Positions 45,001 through 56,140 of a stretch of DNA of 64,000 nt are shown in pieces. The stretch is from NCBI GenBank assembly GCA_028456385.1, contig JALNQF010000057.1:161435-225434 (forward strand), in the 5' to 3' direction. Both the position numbers and the translations under genes were made by a program. How positions within the stretch are numbered: position 1 is the first letter of the stretch; every line of letters starts with the position of its first letter. This DNA is from Ophiosphaerella korrae. Its lineage: Eukaryota > Ascomycota > Dothideomycetes > Pleosporales > Phaeosphaeriaceae. Below the pieces are notes generated by a model, which was not told where the DNA came from, did not search any database, and worked only from the letters and a program-made list of their open reading frames with translations.

Positions 45001-46393
45001 AGTTGCTGCAGAATTGACCTTAGGATCCCGTCATATTTTGTGGAGGACGTATACGTGTACGTGCAAAAGTGATGCACAATAGAAGACTTCGATGCCTGTA
45101 GAAAGTCAACCAACTTAGCCGCTATGACACTCTTTCCACAGCCTGGATTTCCTTGCATCCATAGGAATGGAGTATCCGGTTTCTTTTGTAGCCAAGACTT
45201 TATGTGTTCATGCTTCAACAACCAAGAGCATGTCCCAGGAAACTTTGTCCCTTCGTCAGAAATTGTCTCAAAGACCCGAATCTGTTCTATCTCGTCGACT
45301 TTGAGCCAAGATATTATGTCATGGAGTTCCTTCGTAGCTTGGCGCTCTTCATCACGTCTCACCTGCTCGATGCTCTCATCTCTCCATGCTCGGATCTCTT
45401 GTCGCATCTCAGCAGCAGCATAAATGTTTCTAGCATTAGCTTCTTGGTCGATGAGTTTGCCATGCCGGTCTAAATCTTCCAGGATATTATCAAAGCGTCT
45501 CTGAAAACGACCCCAAGAGGTGGTGAATAGCAGTCTCCAACCTACATAAATGGCTCATTAGTTACGCTCGGGCTGTTTTTAAGGCTATTTTAACCCCATG
45601 CAACAAGGAATACCCCCTCTTATTATCATATAATTTCATTCTTTATTCTTCTGAAAACTCAACCTGGTATGAGATAAAATGGTTTAACCTACCACTCCGC
45701 TTTACAAACTTATACGCATGCTTATGGAACTGAAGAATATCTGCGTAATAGATAGCCAGTGTTTGTTGAAAGTCGGCATTGGTAATGAAGGCATGACTGA
45801 GAATGTCAAATCGGCCTAAGGCTTCTGCAATCTGATTGGATGTCAGTTATGCGCAATAAGGTGATAGACTAAAACCTGGCCGACAGTGTGTTGGGCTATA
45901 GGACCCTCAAAGCTATGTAATAAGATGAAGGATGCCAAGATGGTTTAAGCGTTCATACGAACTATAGACCCACAAGGATCTCACTGCTACGTTGAAACTG
46001 CAAAGAAGAAATGCAAACAAATTTTCTATTACTTACTTTACTGTATCCTTTCATGATCTGCTGAAAGGCTTCCATGTATTCGGAAGCCACTCGGAGTATC
46101 ACCGTTATCGGGGCCCAAATCCAAGATAAAAATGGCGTTCCGTTACATAGGACATCAACGACCTTAGAATAATGTTCCATTCCGATCAACAAAGGTTCAA
46201 GTCGACGCATATTGCACAGCGCCTGGCGTGCAGCTAACTGATTCTCGAGCTCAAGTGCCGATGTCCGAACATGGGCGAGAGTTGTTGATCGAAAGGCTCT
46301 CGAGTCAGCCGGAGTTACCGTGCGCTCGAGATCTTCGAAAGCTATTCTCATTGTTTGTCGCGCTAGTGCCGATACAGCTGGAGCGAGTGGCAT
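42067..46393 (-). CDS. NACHT (NLR-like) protein with C2H2, Zn2Cys6 and PHD fingers
   Basis: Six exons, 46393-46037, 45831-45693, 45541-44368, 44311-44054, 43946-43489 and 43439-42067, join in frame to about 1252 residues; introns are GT-AG, the longest 205 nt. The last acceptor could be 3 nt earlier. Residues 1-210 look like the fungal NLR N-terminal helical (DUF7708-like) region. Walker A G-N-P-G-C-G-K-S lies near 296 and Walker B W-I-V-I-D-G-V-N-E near 397, with T-T-R-P-S at about 436. A winged-helix-like part (I-I-L-S-W-I-A-F-A-K-R-P-L) follows. Two C2H2-like fingers lie at about 853-908, a Gal4-type C-x2-C-x6-C cluster at about 997-1024 and a C4HC3 PHD finger at about 1192-1239. The usual ankyrin, WD40 or TPR tail is absent. 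It is likely a nucleotide-driven signalling protein with a nuclear, chromatin-reading output. Confidence 0.85.
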
Positions 46394-46793
46394 TGTAATT
46401 GTCACAGCACTCGTCGTGCTGTTGCACAACAAAGTGTCAGTGACAGTGGGGTGCTTTGAAGAGATAAATAAAAGAGTTGGCTATAAACCACCATGCCATC
46501 TGGCAATAAGGGTAAGTGGGGTCAGACGTAGGCTAATGGTACTAGGCATGTGTAACGTCGCCGGCAGCTGACTGCATTTGGTGCACGGACATGGTGACTA
46601 TTAGTTATACCCTGCAAGAGGATGCCACGCGTGACCACACAATCAGCTACCCTCAACAATTTATGAGATGCAGGTTTCAGGTTGCGCCTCGCCAACGATG
46701 GGCATCAGCCTAATAGGACGGTATGATCCTGAATTTTTGCAAGCTTTCTTTGAACCTTCCCTCCTTTACTGATTGGTGTTCTAAAACATTCTG
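46394..46793. promoter_or_regulatory. Bidirectional promoter between NACHT-PHD and SNF2 genes
   Basis: Exactly 400 bp separate two divergent start codons. No other frame of interest lies here. Such a short gap implies shared control, an inference from spacing only. Confidence 0.6.
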
Positions 46794-49700
46794 ATGGCGG
46801 ACTCACCACAACGCAACTCGAAGCGAATGCGATTTAGCGAACCTCAAAATGTGATTGACCAAGAAACAAATTTTCAACCTCATGCAGCTTTTTTTGAAGC
46901 TATTGAAGGTTTTGGCGGCCCTGAAGGCGCAACTCACCGCTCAACTGAGTTAGGCCACATTAACATGTCCGATAATGGGGACGGAATAGATAATATTTGT
47001 GTCTCTAATGCGGAACCAATGTTCGAGTCTTGCGCTTTGGATGAATTCATAGATTACAAAAGAGAAGTCAGCGATCCCGAGGGCAAGTGCGATGATCCCA
47101 TGACCTATGATATAATGGATAGCGATTCTAGTATTATTTGCTTTGGTACGGTTAGTATATTGTATCAAAAGGGAACTACAACTCCGCTTGTACTCACCGA
47201 ACTGCCCAGATTCCGTCAATCAAGGCCAGGTGTGAACGACCACGTTCATCTGCGAATACCTTTCGTGCTGTGTTAGACTCGTCTGACAAGTTTCATTCCA
47301 CCGATGGACCTCAAATACGCGGTATAATTCTCCCACAACATGGACAAATGATTCAAGGTCTTCTAGATGACAAATCTCTGACTCTATATGCCTCATGCAA
47401 TATTGATGTGGACATTGCGCATCGGCAATCCGCTGCTCCACAACCCCAAGTGTCCTGTAGCCTGGAAATCACTGTCTACGGACCTAAAGAACTGTTCAAT
47501 GAGATCGGTGAGTGGTTCCAAGAGTACAATATGTATCTTCAAGATCCCAGAAATTGCGATCTAGACGTCAAATATTGGAATCCTCAGAGGCTTTCCTCAG
47601 TTGACTTCAGTCTCTGTCCATACGTATCTCAAGTGGTAGTGATGGGGTCAGGGCTAGTACAATTTGAAGAAATTGACGAGCAACCTGATCTGCTTGACAT
47701 TATCAGTGGTCAAAATGACCTAGAGGAGGCAAAAGTGCCGAAGATTATAAGAGCGGCTCTTCACAAGTGAGATTCTTAGTGAGAGTAAAAGGGCTTTACT
47801 GATACATATGCAGGCATCAGAAGCAAGCACTTACATTCATGCTTCGACGGGAGAAAGGATGGGCTTTGGAGACCAAAGGTGCAGATATTTGGGAGGCCTT
47901 AGACTCTACTCATGAGCGAAAGTACGTGCCACAAACCATCTCATGAGTGATTAGCATGAAGCGTACCGAGAATTCACATAAAATGTGGAGGTATCATTAC
48001 AAAAGCAAAATAAATTTACTAGCTATTCTGATCAATGATCGCGCTAATCAGATTACAGATACCTCAATAGAGTCACTGATGTTCATCAAAGTGAGCCTCC
48101 ACCACAGTTCTACGGTGGTATAATTGCAGATCCAATGGGACTGGGAAAAACCTTGACAATGATTGCACTAGCGGCGACAGATTTAGAACCAGAACGCTCA
48201 CTCATCACTGAAGATGATCTTTGGGATGACCCGGAGGATCCAAAGCCAACCGTACCAGCGACTCTAGTGATTGTACCGCAGCCTTGTTCGTAGAAGCGGT
48301 ACCTAATTAGTGCTGGGGCATAAGCTAACCCTCTTTAGTGCTAACTCCGTGGGAACAACAAATCTCGGTGCAAGTGCTTTAACAGGACAAAATACAACTA
48401 AGGAAGCTGACAACTACTCAGGCATGTAATAGAAGATGGGATGAGGTTTCGTCGACACCACGGCAAAACAAAGATTCAAGAGATTGGTGAACTAGATGCT
48501 GTAAATATGGTCCTAACAACTTACCATACTCTTCTAGCAGATTGGAACAAGTGGAGGGCCTCGGAAAATCATGTCATGTTCTCAGTTCGATGGAAAAGAA
48601 TTATTCTCGATGAAGGCAAGTTTCCAAATATTGACGAATGAATTAAGCGAGTTGAGAGTGCTGAACATACGTAGCGCACCTTATACGTAATATGAAAACG
48701 AAAATGGCTCGTGCAATTTGCGATCTTGCATCCTCTTCCCGGTGGGCGGTTACAGGGACTCCTATTCAGAATCATCTTAGTGATCTTACAGGTCTGCTAA
48801 AGTTTATTCGTGCCTGTCCGTATGATGACCCAAAAAAGTTCGACGTTGACATATCTCGACTGTGGAAATCGGGCGAAGATGAAGAGGCAGTAAAACGACT
48901 GAAACGGCTTTCGCGATGCCTTATTCTACGAAGAGCTAAACAAACCATAGATCTACCACCTCGACGCGATTTGCGTTGTGCAGTAGATTTCAGCAAGGCT
49001 GAAAGAGCATTATATGACAATATTCGTCAACAGACTATCACAAAGATGGACGATGCACTACTGCATGACACAGCGCTCTTGAAGCCAGGGTCTTATGTTA
49101 ACTTCCTTCAGCAAATAGAGTCGATGCGATTAGTTTGCAATTTGGGCCTTCATTATAGCACAAGACATGACAAAGCTCTCTCACAGGACACCATGAACTG
49201 GTCCGTGATGGCTCAAGAAGCTTTCAATTTTCAGCGCGACATGAGCCCAATCATCTGCTCTCAGTGCTCCTCGTCTCTTGAAATGTCAGAAAGTTTATGG
49301 GATGAAAACGTGCCTCAGGACACTCCACAGTTCTCACGATGTGGTAAATTTGCGTGTGCAGAGTGTTCTCACAAACTCCGGGTACATAACCAAAAAATGA
49401 GTTGCGGCCACACGCCTCTTTGTGCAATTGCTCCTGTTTCCGTCAGCAACAGCGCATTTGAAGAGGTCTTCGGTGAGATCTCAAGAACTCCAAAAATCAC
49501 TCAAACCACCCAAAATGTTCCGTCCAAAGTGGCTAAATTGATAGCTGACCTTCAAGGACTACCTGGAGGTACCAAAAGGTATTTGCTGTTGTCATTGACG
49601 TCATTATTCTGCCATAACTAACAATCAAAGTATCGTCTTTTCAACCTGGAGATTAACACTCGACGTCGTTGAGGCGGCCTTACAGCAAGCAGGGATCCAT

Positions 49701-50247
49701 AGCGTTAGATTTGACGGAAAAGTAGCCCAAGCTCAGCGACAACCAATTTTGGATGAGTTCAGGACCAACTCGAATGTCCAAGTCATCTTACTTACACTTC
49801 AGTGCGGAGCCGTTGGGTAGGTACTGTTATAGAGCTTGATGTGATCATGCTAATATGAAGAAATATAGGCTCACGCTTACGGAAGCTTCTCGAGCTTACC
49901 TTATGGAGCCACACTGGTAAGTCATCTATGCTATGAACTTGTTTTCCAAACAATTATCAACCAGAAGCAACAAGAAACCCCACGATTGAAGAGCAAGCCT
50001 TGGCCCGCATCCATCGAATCGGACAAAAGCACGAGGTTACCACTGTTCGATTTTATATTCGCGAATCATTTGAAGAACGGATCATCGAAACCCAAGAATT
50101 TAAAAAGAACCTAGCAGGTGTTCTCCTCTCGGGCCATGATGGTGGGCAGGCTGACGATAGCCTTGGGGCACTTCAGGTAGGTTCTCTGTAAATGGTCTCC
50201 TCATCCACATTGCTTATATATCCCAGAGATTAAGGTCCTTACTTTAG
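46794..50247 (+). CDS. SNF2-family ATPase (Rad5/Rad16/HLTF-like), possibly broken near the end
   Basis: Exons 46794-47229, 47277-47766, 47814-47921, 48059-48285, 48339-48369, 48422-48615, 48675-49578, 49631-49816 and 49869 onward give a Swi2/Snf2 engine. Motif I is D-P-M-G-L-G-K-T, motif II is D-E-A-H (made by a splice), then T-G-T-P-I-Q-N, a degenerate RING-like C-x2-C cluster (C-S-Q-C, C-A-E-C), F-S-T-W-R and A-R-I-H-R-I-G-Q. Introns after 48369 and 48615 start GCAAGT, not GT. The gene probably ends at 50247 after a last intron (50177-50226). The junction after 49913 gives TGA where E-P-H-W-N-P is expected, so the conserved C-terminal helicase motif may be lost. Family members remodel chromatin or act in post-replication repair. 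No HIRAN domain is certain. Confidence 0.82.
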
Positions 50248-52139
50248 GCTTAGCCCCGAATGTCGTTAGAGAGGAATTTATATCTATAAAACGCTTCATG
50301 TGCTTTAGTATGTCGAGGTGGCGAGGTTGCGTGGTCTGAAGATTGGTTTCTTATTCTTGAGAGTATCTTCGTAATTTCAATTGCCTCTTGCTTCTTATCT
50401 TGCGACACTATCATTGCGTACTTCTTCTATCATCCTTTGTTATATAAATTGCGTGATAAAAAAATAATGTAAATGGAAAAGCTGCAAAATGAGCCTGCTT
50501 ACAAAGCCCGTTCTTCGCGTCCTCTTATCATCCGGCGAATCAGCTGGGCGCTCAGGAGCATGAAGATTTGTCCTTACCCTAGAAAGGCTACCTTCTAACT
50601 CTGAAGTAAGCCGTCGGAGGTGGATCGACCTTTTTATCAGTATTGCCGACGTAAAAGAGATGCGCCTGAAAGCGGTATTACTTATAGAAGCGAAGAGAAA
50701 GAATATTTTAAAGATAGAAGTTACGTTGTAAGAGCAAGAAACCTATAAATCCTCCTATTATATTAGTGAATAAATACAGACCTTAACTGTAATAGGCACT
50801 ACAGCGAAATTGATGAAATAGATAACACTTTTAAATAAAGGGTAGTTAGTCGATGTAAAGTATATAGATGCAGATAATCCTAGTGCTGTAGTACTTTTAT
50901 AGCGCTGCCTGATGCACACCTTCTCAGTCTAGTCAATACATCTTTAAAGGCGATAAATGCGCTGTCGGACGAAACGGATGTTGATGTTGGACCATACACT
51001 GCTTTGAATTGACCAGGCAAGTTGTCAGATTTTTGATGTCAAATATGATGTGCACAAAATCGATGTGAAGTGAGGTAATGAGTAGATGGATTGGGTTGAT
51101 TGAAGTGAGTAAACTCAGTGATTGATTGATTGCTTTTTTTTTTGTGTCTCCCCCCTCGGCCTCTGGCTCTGCAGTCTATCTTATGTATCTACGCCGCAGC
51201 CCTCTCGGCTGAGTCTCTCGAGTGGACTTCGGCCCAGACCCTCAGCATCCCTTGTTGAGATGCAGCTATCTTTGGTGCAGCAACGTACAACGTTGCTCAT
51301 CCCTTTCCATGTGCGATCCCTTACTAAAGCTCGGCTATGGGCTTGCCATGAGGCTGATACTGGTATATTGGCTCCCTTGCAGAGGGTTGCGGGGTTGCAG
51401 GGTTGCAGGGTTGCAGGGTTGCCGGGTTGCTCCGGCATGGCTGAGTTGGCGCGTTGCTGTTGGTCCGGCGCGTTGGTTTTGGGTTTGAGCTAGCGTGGCT
51501 AGTGGCTTCTCGGCGCGTGCGTGCCCCACGATCGCCATCTGGATCGCGATCGGCCATCGACGTCATGGCTGCCAGCGTCAAAGCTAGTAGTGCTGCGATT
51601 GATGCGCTGCCGCTGGCATCTGATTGACGTGCTGCCGCTGTTGCTTGATTGACATGCTGCCGCGGTCGCTTGCAGTTTGACAGTGGCTCTGCTGAGTAGC
51701 TCTCACTGGCTCGTCCACTCGGATGCCGACTGGCTCATCTACTCAGATTCCGTCAAGATTGAGGGTTCAATCTGACACAAGTAGCCTGTGATCAAATATC
51801 TGATAGTCCTCAGCCGACCTTGTGCGGACACAGCGTAATGGAGGGCTGAGAAGATGTGATCATACATCCCATGATCAGTCGCCAGCATAAGATATTCAAT
51901 GTTGGTTGCGATCTACTACCACAAAAATTAGACGAGTCGATAGCTCTCCGCGGTTTATCGTACCTTCGTGGTTGAGCCTTCTGGCTGATACCATTGGGTA
52001 TACGGACCAATGTTGTGACTTTGTGGATTCCATCAGCCAAATATTCTGTAAGATAGCATTGATCGTCTCTAGGTGGGTACTCACTATCTTTCAGGCCCAA
52101 GGTCTGTCACAGGGTTGACGCCTATCTGGCCTGACACAG
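50248..52139. other. Intergenic with short frames and one minisatellite
   Basis: No gene is supported. The stretch 50600-50900 is AT-rich and stop-dense. 51120-51700 is a compositionally odd block rich in ttgc/gctg words that includes the tandem repeat at 51384-51430 and repeated 'gctgccgctg' motifs. It may be the remains of a non-coding repetitive element. Confidence 0.4.
51384..51430 (+). repeat. Tandem GGGTTGCAG minisatellite
   Basis: About five units of gggttgcag/gggttgcgg in tandem, ending in gggttgctcc. Confidence 0.85.
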
Positions 52140-53130
52140 TTGGAGCAATCGCCAATCTGGAGGTCAGTGCAACAAATGTTTCCCACGGCTGTTAGTCCGT
52201 TAATAATAGCTTCAGATGACACACAGTTTATCCAAGATAGAACTGATACCGCATTTCGGCTGATTAAAAATACTGTGGCAGAACTCAACGAGAACCCCAC
52301 CAATACCCAAGTCAATGATTGTCGTAATACACTATTCGGACGACGCTTTGATGCTACGTCTACGTCTCGCCGAAATATTAAAACCCGCCTCGAAGACTTG
52401 TTAAGAGTAAGAAATCACAACGATAACGATCAGACTTCGCCCCACCAGGGTATAAGTGACGTTCGCTTCTACGTACCGTCAAGCTGATTGAAAAGAAAGA
52501 AGGAAAATACAGAAATAAAGATCGCAACATTTTATATAAGCCCACAGAACTGGAGTCACCAGGCGGTCGATTTGCGAATTGTTACGACCTCACACCGCCC
52601 ACCTTGATGACCACGTTGACTGTACCGAATCAGTACTCTGAGATACAAATTTGTCCTTGGTTCCTCACCAATGTCCGCGGTTATAAATTCAGGGATCTTT
52701 CCTCTCTTGGGTCATCAGTCTACTACCTTCTCAGTAAGATAGCAGCTCCAGTAGCGGCAAAGACGGTCTACACGCCCATCGATTCTTCCTCTTTGATGGA
52801 CAAGACTATTGTGCATGAGCTGACACACGCAGATCAAGTCGTGTCACCGACGGTAGACGTCCAGCCCAATCCCTACCGTAAGCTCATATTAAACTCTCAG
52901 CTCATTGTGTTAGATTGCTGATGATTGCTTGCGTTGTTGCAGGTTTCAAGAACGCACAGAACCTAGTTTCAAAATACCTACAAGATAACAGCCAACCTGA
53001 TCCTTTCTAGAATGCAGACTCTAATTCCCTATTTGCAGTTGGGACTTGGATAATCGCCAAAGGGGGCGGACCCATTAATGCAGACGGCATATTTGGTGCG
53101 CCGCAGTCTACACCAAAGGCTAAAATCTAA
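52140..53130 (+). pseudogene. Zinc metallopeptidase (M35-like) pseudogene
   Basis: Pieces in order: a helical N-terminal part (R-T-D-T-A-F-R-L-I-K-N-T-V), D-V-R-F-Y, then a frame change near 52470. The next piece, C-P-W-F-L, leads to the catalytic I-V-H-E-L-T-H-A-D-Q zincin motif at about 52806-52835. A good GT-AG intron (about 52880-52941) is followed by F-K-N-A-Q-N-L-V-S-K-Y. A TAG at about 53008 comes before N-A-D-S-N-S-L-F-A-V-G-T-W, the C-terminal motif of fungal lysine-specific or deuterolysin-like secreted metallopeptidases. No signal peptide is clearly attached at the 5' side. A frameshift plus a nonsense codon indicate a dead gene. Confidence 0.75.
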
Positions 53131-53149
53131 GTTTTTTCAGGGTAGTTGA

Positions 53150-54244
53150 TCGATCCCTTGGCCTTAATTCATGAAGGAAGATCGAGTAATGTGGTTTCCC
53201 TCAAGACGCCATACCCCACAAGGGCAGTATGCACGATAAAACCAGCCTTCAGGAGATTCTCGTGAAGGTCAAGCCGGAAGAGATCTACCACCTTGCAGCG
53301 AACTCGCATGTCGAAGCGTCCTGGGAGAACGCCGAAGCACGCTCGACACGAATCACCTAGGCCTCGTCCGGCTGCTCGATGTGATACAGAAGAATGGCAT
53401 AATTAGAAGTACTCGTTTGCTCAATGTATGTTTCGTTGCCCCTCCACTCGCAACTTGAGAAGATCCTGATGAATGGAATATGCGGGTTCATCGGAGATGT
53501 TTGGCAAAGTACAAACACTGTCTATCAATCTTTCCAAGCCTATTGCGCCAACGACGCCGTACGCAACCTCCAAGGCCGCAGCGTTTTGGTCACTGCAGAA
53601 TCATCGCACAAAGCACGGGACGTTCGCCGCTACCGCTGTCCTTTTCAACCATGAGTCGCCACGCCGAGGTAAAGCACTAGTGCCTAGACTCCTGAGTATC
53701 AAGTGGCTTTTCTGAGTCTAGTGACTGACTTTCGTTTCCAAGGCACGGCGTTCTCGACTTATCTCATGTCTGAAGCTGCAGCTCAGGTTGCGCTAGGTAA
53801 ACGAGAGCTAATAGAAGTCAGAGGTCTCGATCTGAAGCGAGACTGGGGTAATGCTGTTGATGGAGCGGAATACATGTAGCTATGCCTCCAGCAGGATGAG
53901 CCACGGGACTATATCCTTGCCACGGGCAAGGGACACACCGTTCGCGACTTCATGGAGGCGGCGTTCAGACCCTTGGGTATACAACTGAGGTGCGTTGCTT
54001 GACTAACCGCTTTTCCAGCACTACGCGGGCAATTAATTTGAAGGTATATATGTGGGAAGGGCAAGGTTGGGCTGAAGTTACCAAAATGGGCGATGCTGAT
54101 GCGAAAGTGGTCGTGCGTGTTGATCCAGAAGGGTACAAAGCAAATCAACAGTGGTCCAATCTTCAAGTGGGTGGCAGCTCAGAGACACTGAGAATCTTGA
54201 ATTGGGCCCTAAAGTTCACTTTTGAGGTAACTCCATTGCCAGGC
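53150..54244 (+). pseudogene. GDP-mannose 4,6-dehydratase (GMD) pseudogene
   Basis: The nucleotide-sugar dehydratase core is readable from about 53229 as M-H-D-K-T-S-L-Q-E-I-L. Then come P-E-E-I-Y-H-L-A-A-N-S-H-V, a frame change to T-L-D-T-N-H-L-G, S-S-S-E-M-F-G-K-V, the catalytic Y-A-T-S-K (Y-x3-K) and N-H-E-S-P-R-R-G. An intron-like gap follows, then K-R-D-W-G-N-A-V-D and a TAG replacing the expected Trp in E-Y-M-W-L. After Q-Q-D-E-P-R-D-Y-I-L-A-T-G-K comes V-V-V-R-V-D-P-E. The N-terminal NADP-binding Gly motif is lost. The living enzyme makes GDP-4-keto-6-deoxymannose, the precursor of GDP-fucose or GDP-rhamnose. Such genes are patchy in Ascomycota. Confidence 0.82.
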
Positions 54245-54320
54245 TGACTGGGAAACAAAAGCTCCATATGCTCGAGGACAACCACGGCAGGATTAGGGCT
54301 TGCCCTTCTCCATACAACGC

Positions 54321-55058
54321 TCACTCGTGTACGATGCGCGCATGCCCTTTTAATATGGCCATAAAGTCTTGTGAAGTTGCACGCTGTTGTGGAATGGAGG
54401 CTCGGCACCTGTTTATGAGATGCTGAAAGTACATCGGTACTGACGAGTCGCAGGATGGCAAGTCCACGGAATTGGTATGATCCTCTGGGCACGGCTTAGC
54501 CTCTAGTGTAGACGTAGCTCGCAGACAATGTGCTTTCTGACAAAACAGTTTTTTCCACCATGGTTTGTGACCTTGCGCTCGTGAGTCGGTGATGAAATTG
54601 TGAGGAATGTGCTGGTCAACAATAAGCCAGAGCACAAGTCCCAAAGCGAAGGTGTCTTGTCTGACAGTCATGTGCGCATCAGAAAGTCGACCTTGATCCT
54701 TTGGCAGGCCTAACCTAACACGCAGCTCTGGTGCCAAGCAACCCGAATGCAAATCGCATCGTCCATAGCCTACATGCAGCAATTTAGCATCATGCTGCTC
54801 ATCGACTCCTATTTCGTTCACGTCTAGGGTGCCGACCACTAGATCTCTCTTGTGCGCACTGAGAAGACCACGAATGAGTTGCCCGGCCCATTTCTCCTTG
54901 ACCGGCCAAGGTATGTGTTTGCGATGCATGGAGGCATGACGCAGCACATAGCTCAGATTAGACGTTTCAAGGCCGCGTATGAACCCTTGAGGCTTTCTTC
55001 CGATATTGTCGACTTCGACTCCCACAAATCTGATAACACTAGGACGGTGTCGGAGCAT
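54321..55058 (-). CDS. Protein-kinase-like (pseudokinase) domain, incomplete
   Basis: A 245-residue minus-strand frame begins M-L-R-H-R-P-S-V-I-R-F-V-G-V-E, which resembles the beta4-beta5 part of a protein kinase. It continues with G-Q-L-I-R-G-L-L-S-A-H, a catalytic-loop position reading V-G-T-L-D-V-N-E-I-G, A-P-E-L-R, and D-T-F-A-L-G-L-V-L-W-L-I. The catalytic Asp is Thr, the loop Asn is shifted to Glu, and the DFG position reads V-G-Y-G, so no phosphotransfer is expected. The N-lobe with the Gly loop and Lys is not in this frame. A different frame up to 55210 may hold part of it. Either a pseudokinase gene with an unresolved intron or a decaying copy. Confidence 0.55.
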   Translation of the reverse strand: MLRHRPSVIRFVGVEVDNIGRKPQGFIRGLETSNLSYVLRHASMHRKHIPWPVKEKWAGQLIRGLLSAHKRDLVVGTLDVNEIGVDEQHDAKLLHVGYGRCDLHSGCLAPELRVRLGLPKDQGRLSDAHMTVRQDTFALGLVLWLIVDQHIPHNFITDSRAQGHKPWWKKLFCQKAHCLRATSTLEAKPCPEDHTNSVDLPSCDSSVPMYFQHLINRCRASIPQQRATSQDFMAILKGHARIVHE

Positions 55059-55783
55059 GTATAGCGCTGGCGGCTAGCCACACCCCTGTACGCACGCGAT
55101 GTACCACGAAGGTCGCAACTCTTATATTCACTCGGCCGTTCGCCTCCAAGACTGCTAAATTTTCTGTTTACAGTAACCTGCTGGCAGGCTTTCGTCAGAT
55201 TTTGAGCCATCGCGATTCAGGCCGCGCCACTAGGCTCAGCCACTTATGCATGCTCTAGGAGACAGGAGATAGTGACAGCCGTGGAGTACTTGTGGCTTCA
55301 GCCATATTTAAGCAGCGTACCGGCGGACTAGCAGTTAGGTGGGTGACTACTGGCGAATTCTCTGCTGTTGTATGTTTTTACCTATTATTACTATCCAGCT
55401 GGGCTCTTCTTTTTAGCATAATATTAATATAAAGGACCGCGGGGAACAAAATGGGGCTGGTTTAACTGCCAAACCCCACCACGTAAAGGTCGGTGCTGGT
55501 TTGATCATTTAAGTGAAGTAAAGAGGCAAACTAAGCTGCTATAATTGCATCTCAATACATCGTACTTCGCCTATTTTGGCAGACAAGCCAACATACGGGG
55601 GTTTGAAAACAGGCAAAGTTGTTTTGACTGCCAGGCACACATTTTATATCCGGAAAATGCCGCTCCATGTCGCCGCGGAACTGCTGATGGGTTAGTAAGC
55701 GAAGGCAGAATCCGGCAGTGCATGGAATAAGTATAAAGATACACTATCTGCTAATGAGGAGGGAGGAGTCCTTATAAGTGTCA
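55059..55783. other. Intergenic stretch
   Basis: No gene is seen. It contains short AT-rich blocks around 55380-55430. Confidence 0.35.
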
Positions 55784-56140
55784 TCAGAACACAAGTTTCA
55801 TGACCAATACCTGACCAGAGATGTACCCAAATCCAAATATACTCTTATAAATAGCAACACGTTCAGGTCGATACTGAGGAGGAAGCCGAAGAACTCTTTC
55901 GCCGTTCCAGCATATCCATTCCTCCTCTACAAACAACAGTGGCGGAGAAGCTGATTGAGGAAGCGCTACATTTTTAGAGGAATCTAGAATAAGTAGAGTT
56001 CCTTTATCAGTCCAGAGGAGTATTACAGTTGCCGAATTTATCAAGAGCGTGAATTTCAAGGACTTGCGTCCAAGTAGCTTAGGTGGGGTTGGCTGTGACG
56101 ATGTCAGTAGGAAGCCGTAAGGACTGAACGCTAGGGAAGA
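55784..56140 (-). pseudogene. C-terminal relic of a NACHT-WD40 type protein
   Basis: On the minus strand a piece with F-S-P-Y-G-F-L-L-T-S (56140-56090) is a WD40 strand. After a frame change it leads to E-E-E-W-I-C-W-N-G-E-R-V-L-R-L-P-P-Q-Y-R-P-E-R-V-A, a signature I associate with the last blade and tail of fungal NACHT-WD40 NLRs. It ends with G-F-G-Y-I-S-G-Q-V. The rest of the gene is not found nearby, so it is a 3' remnant. Confidence 0.65.
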
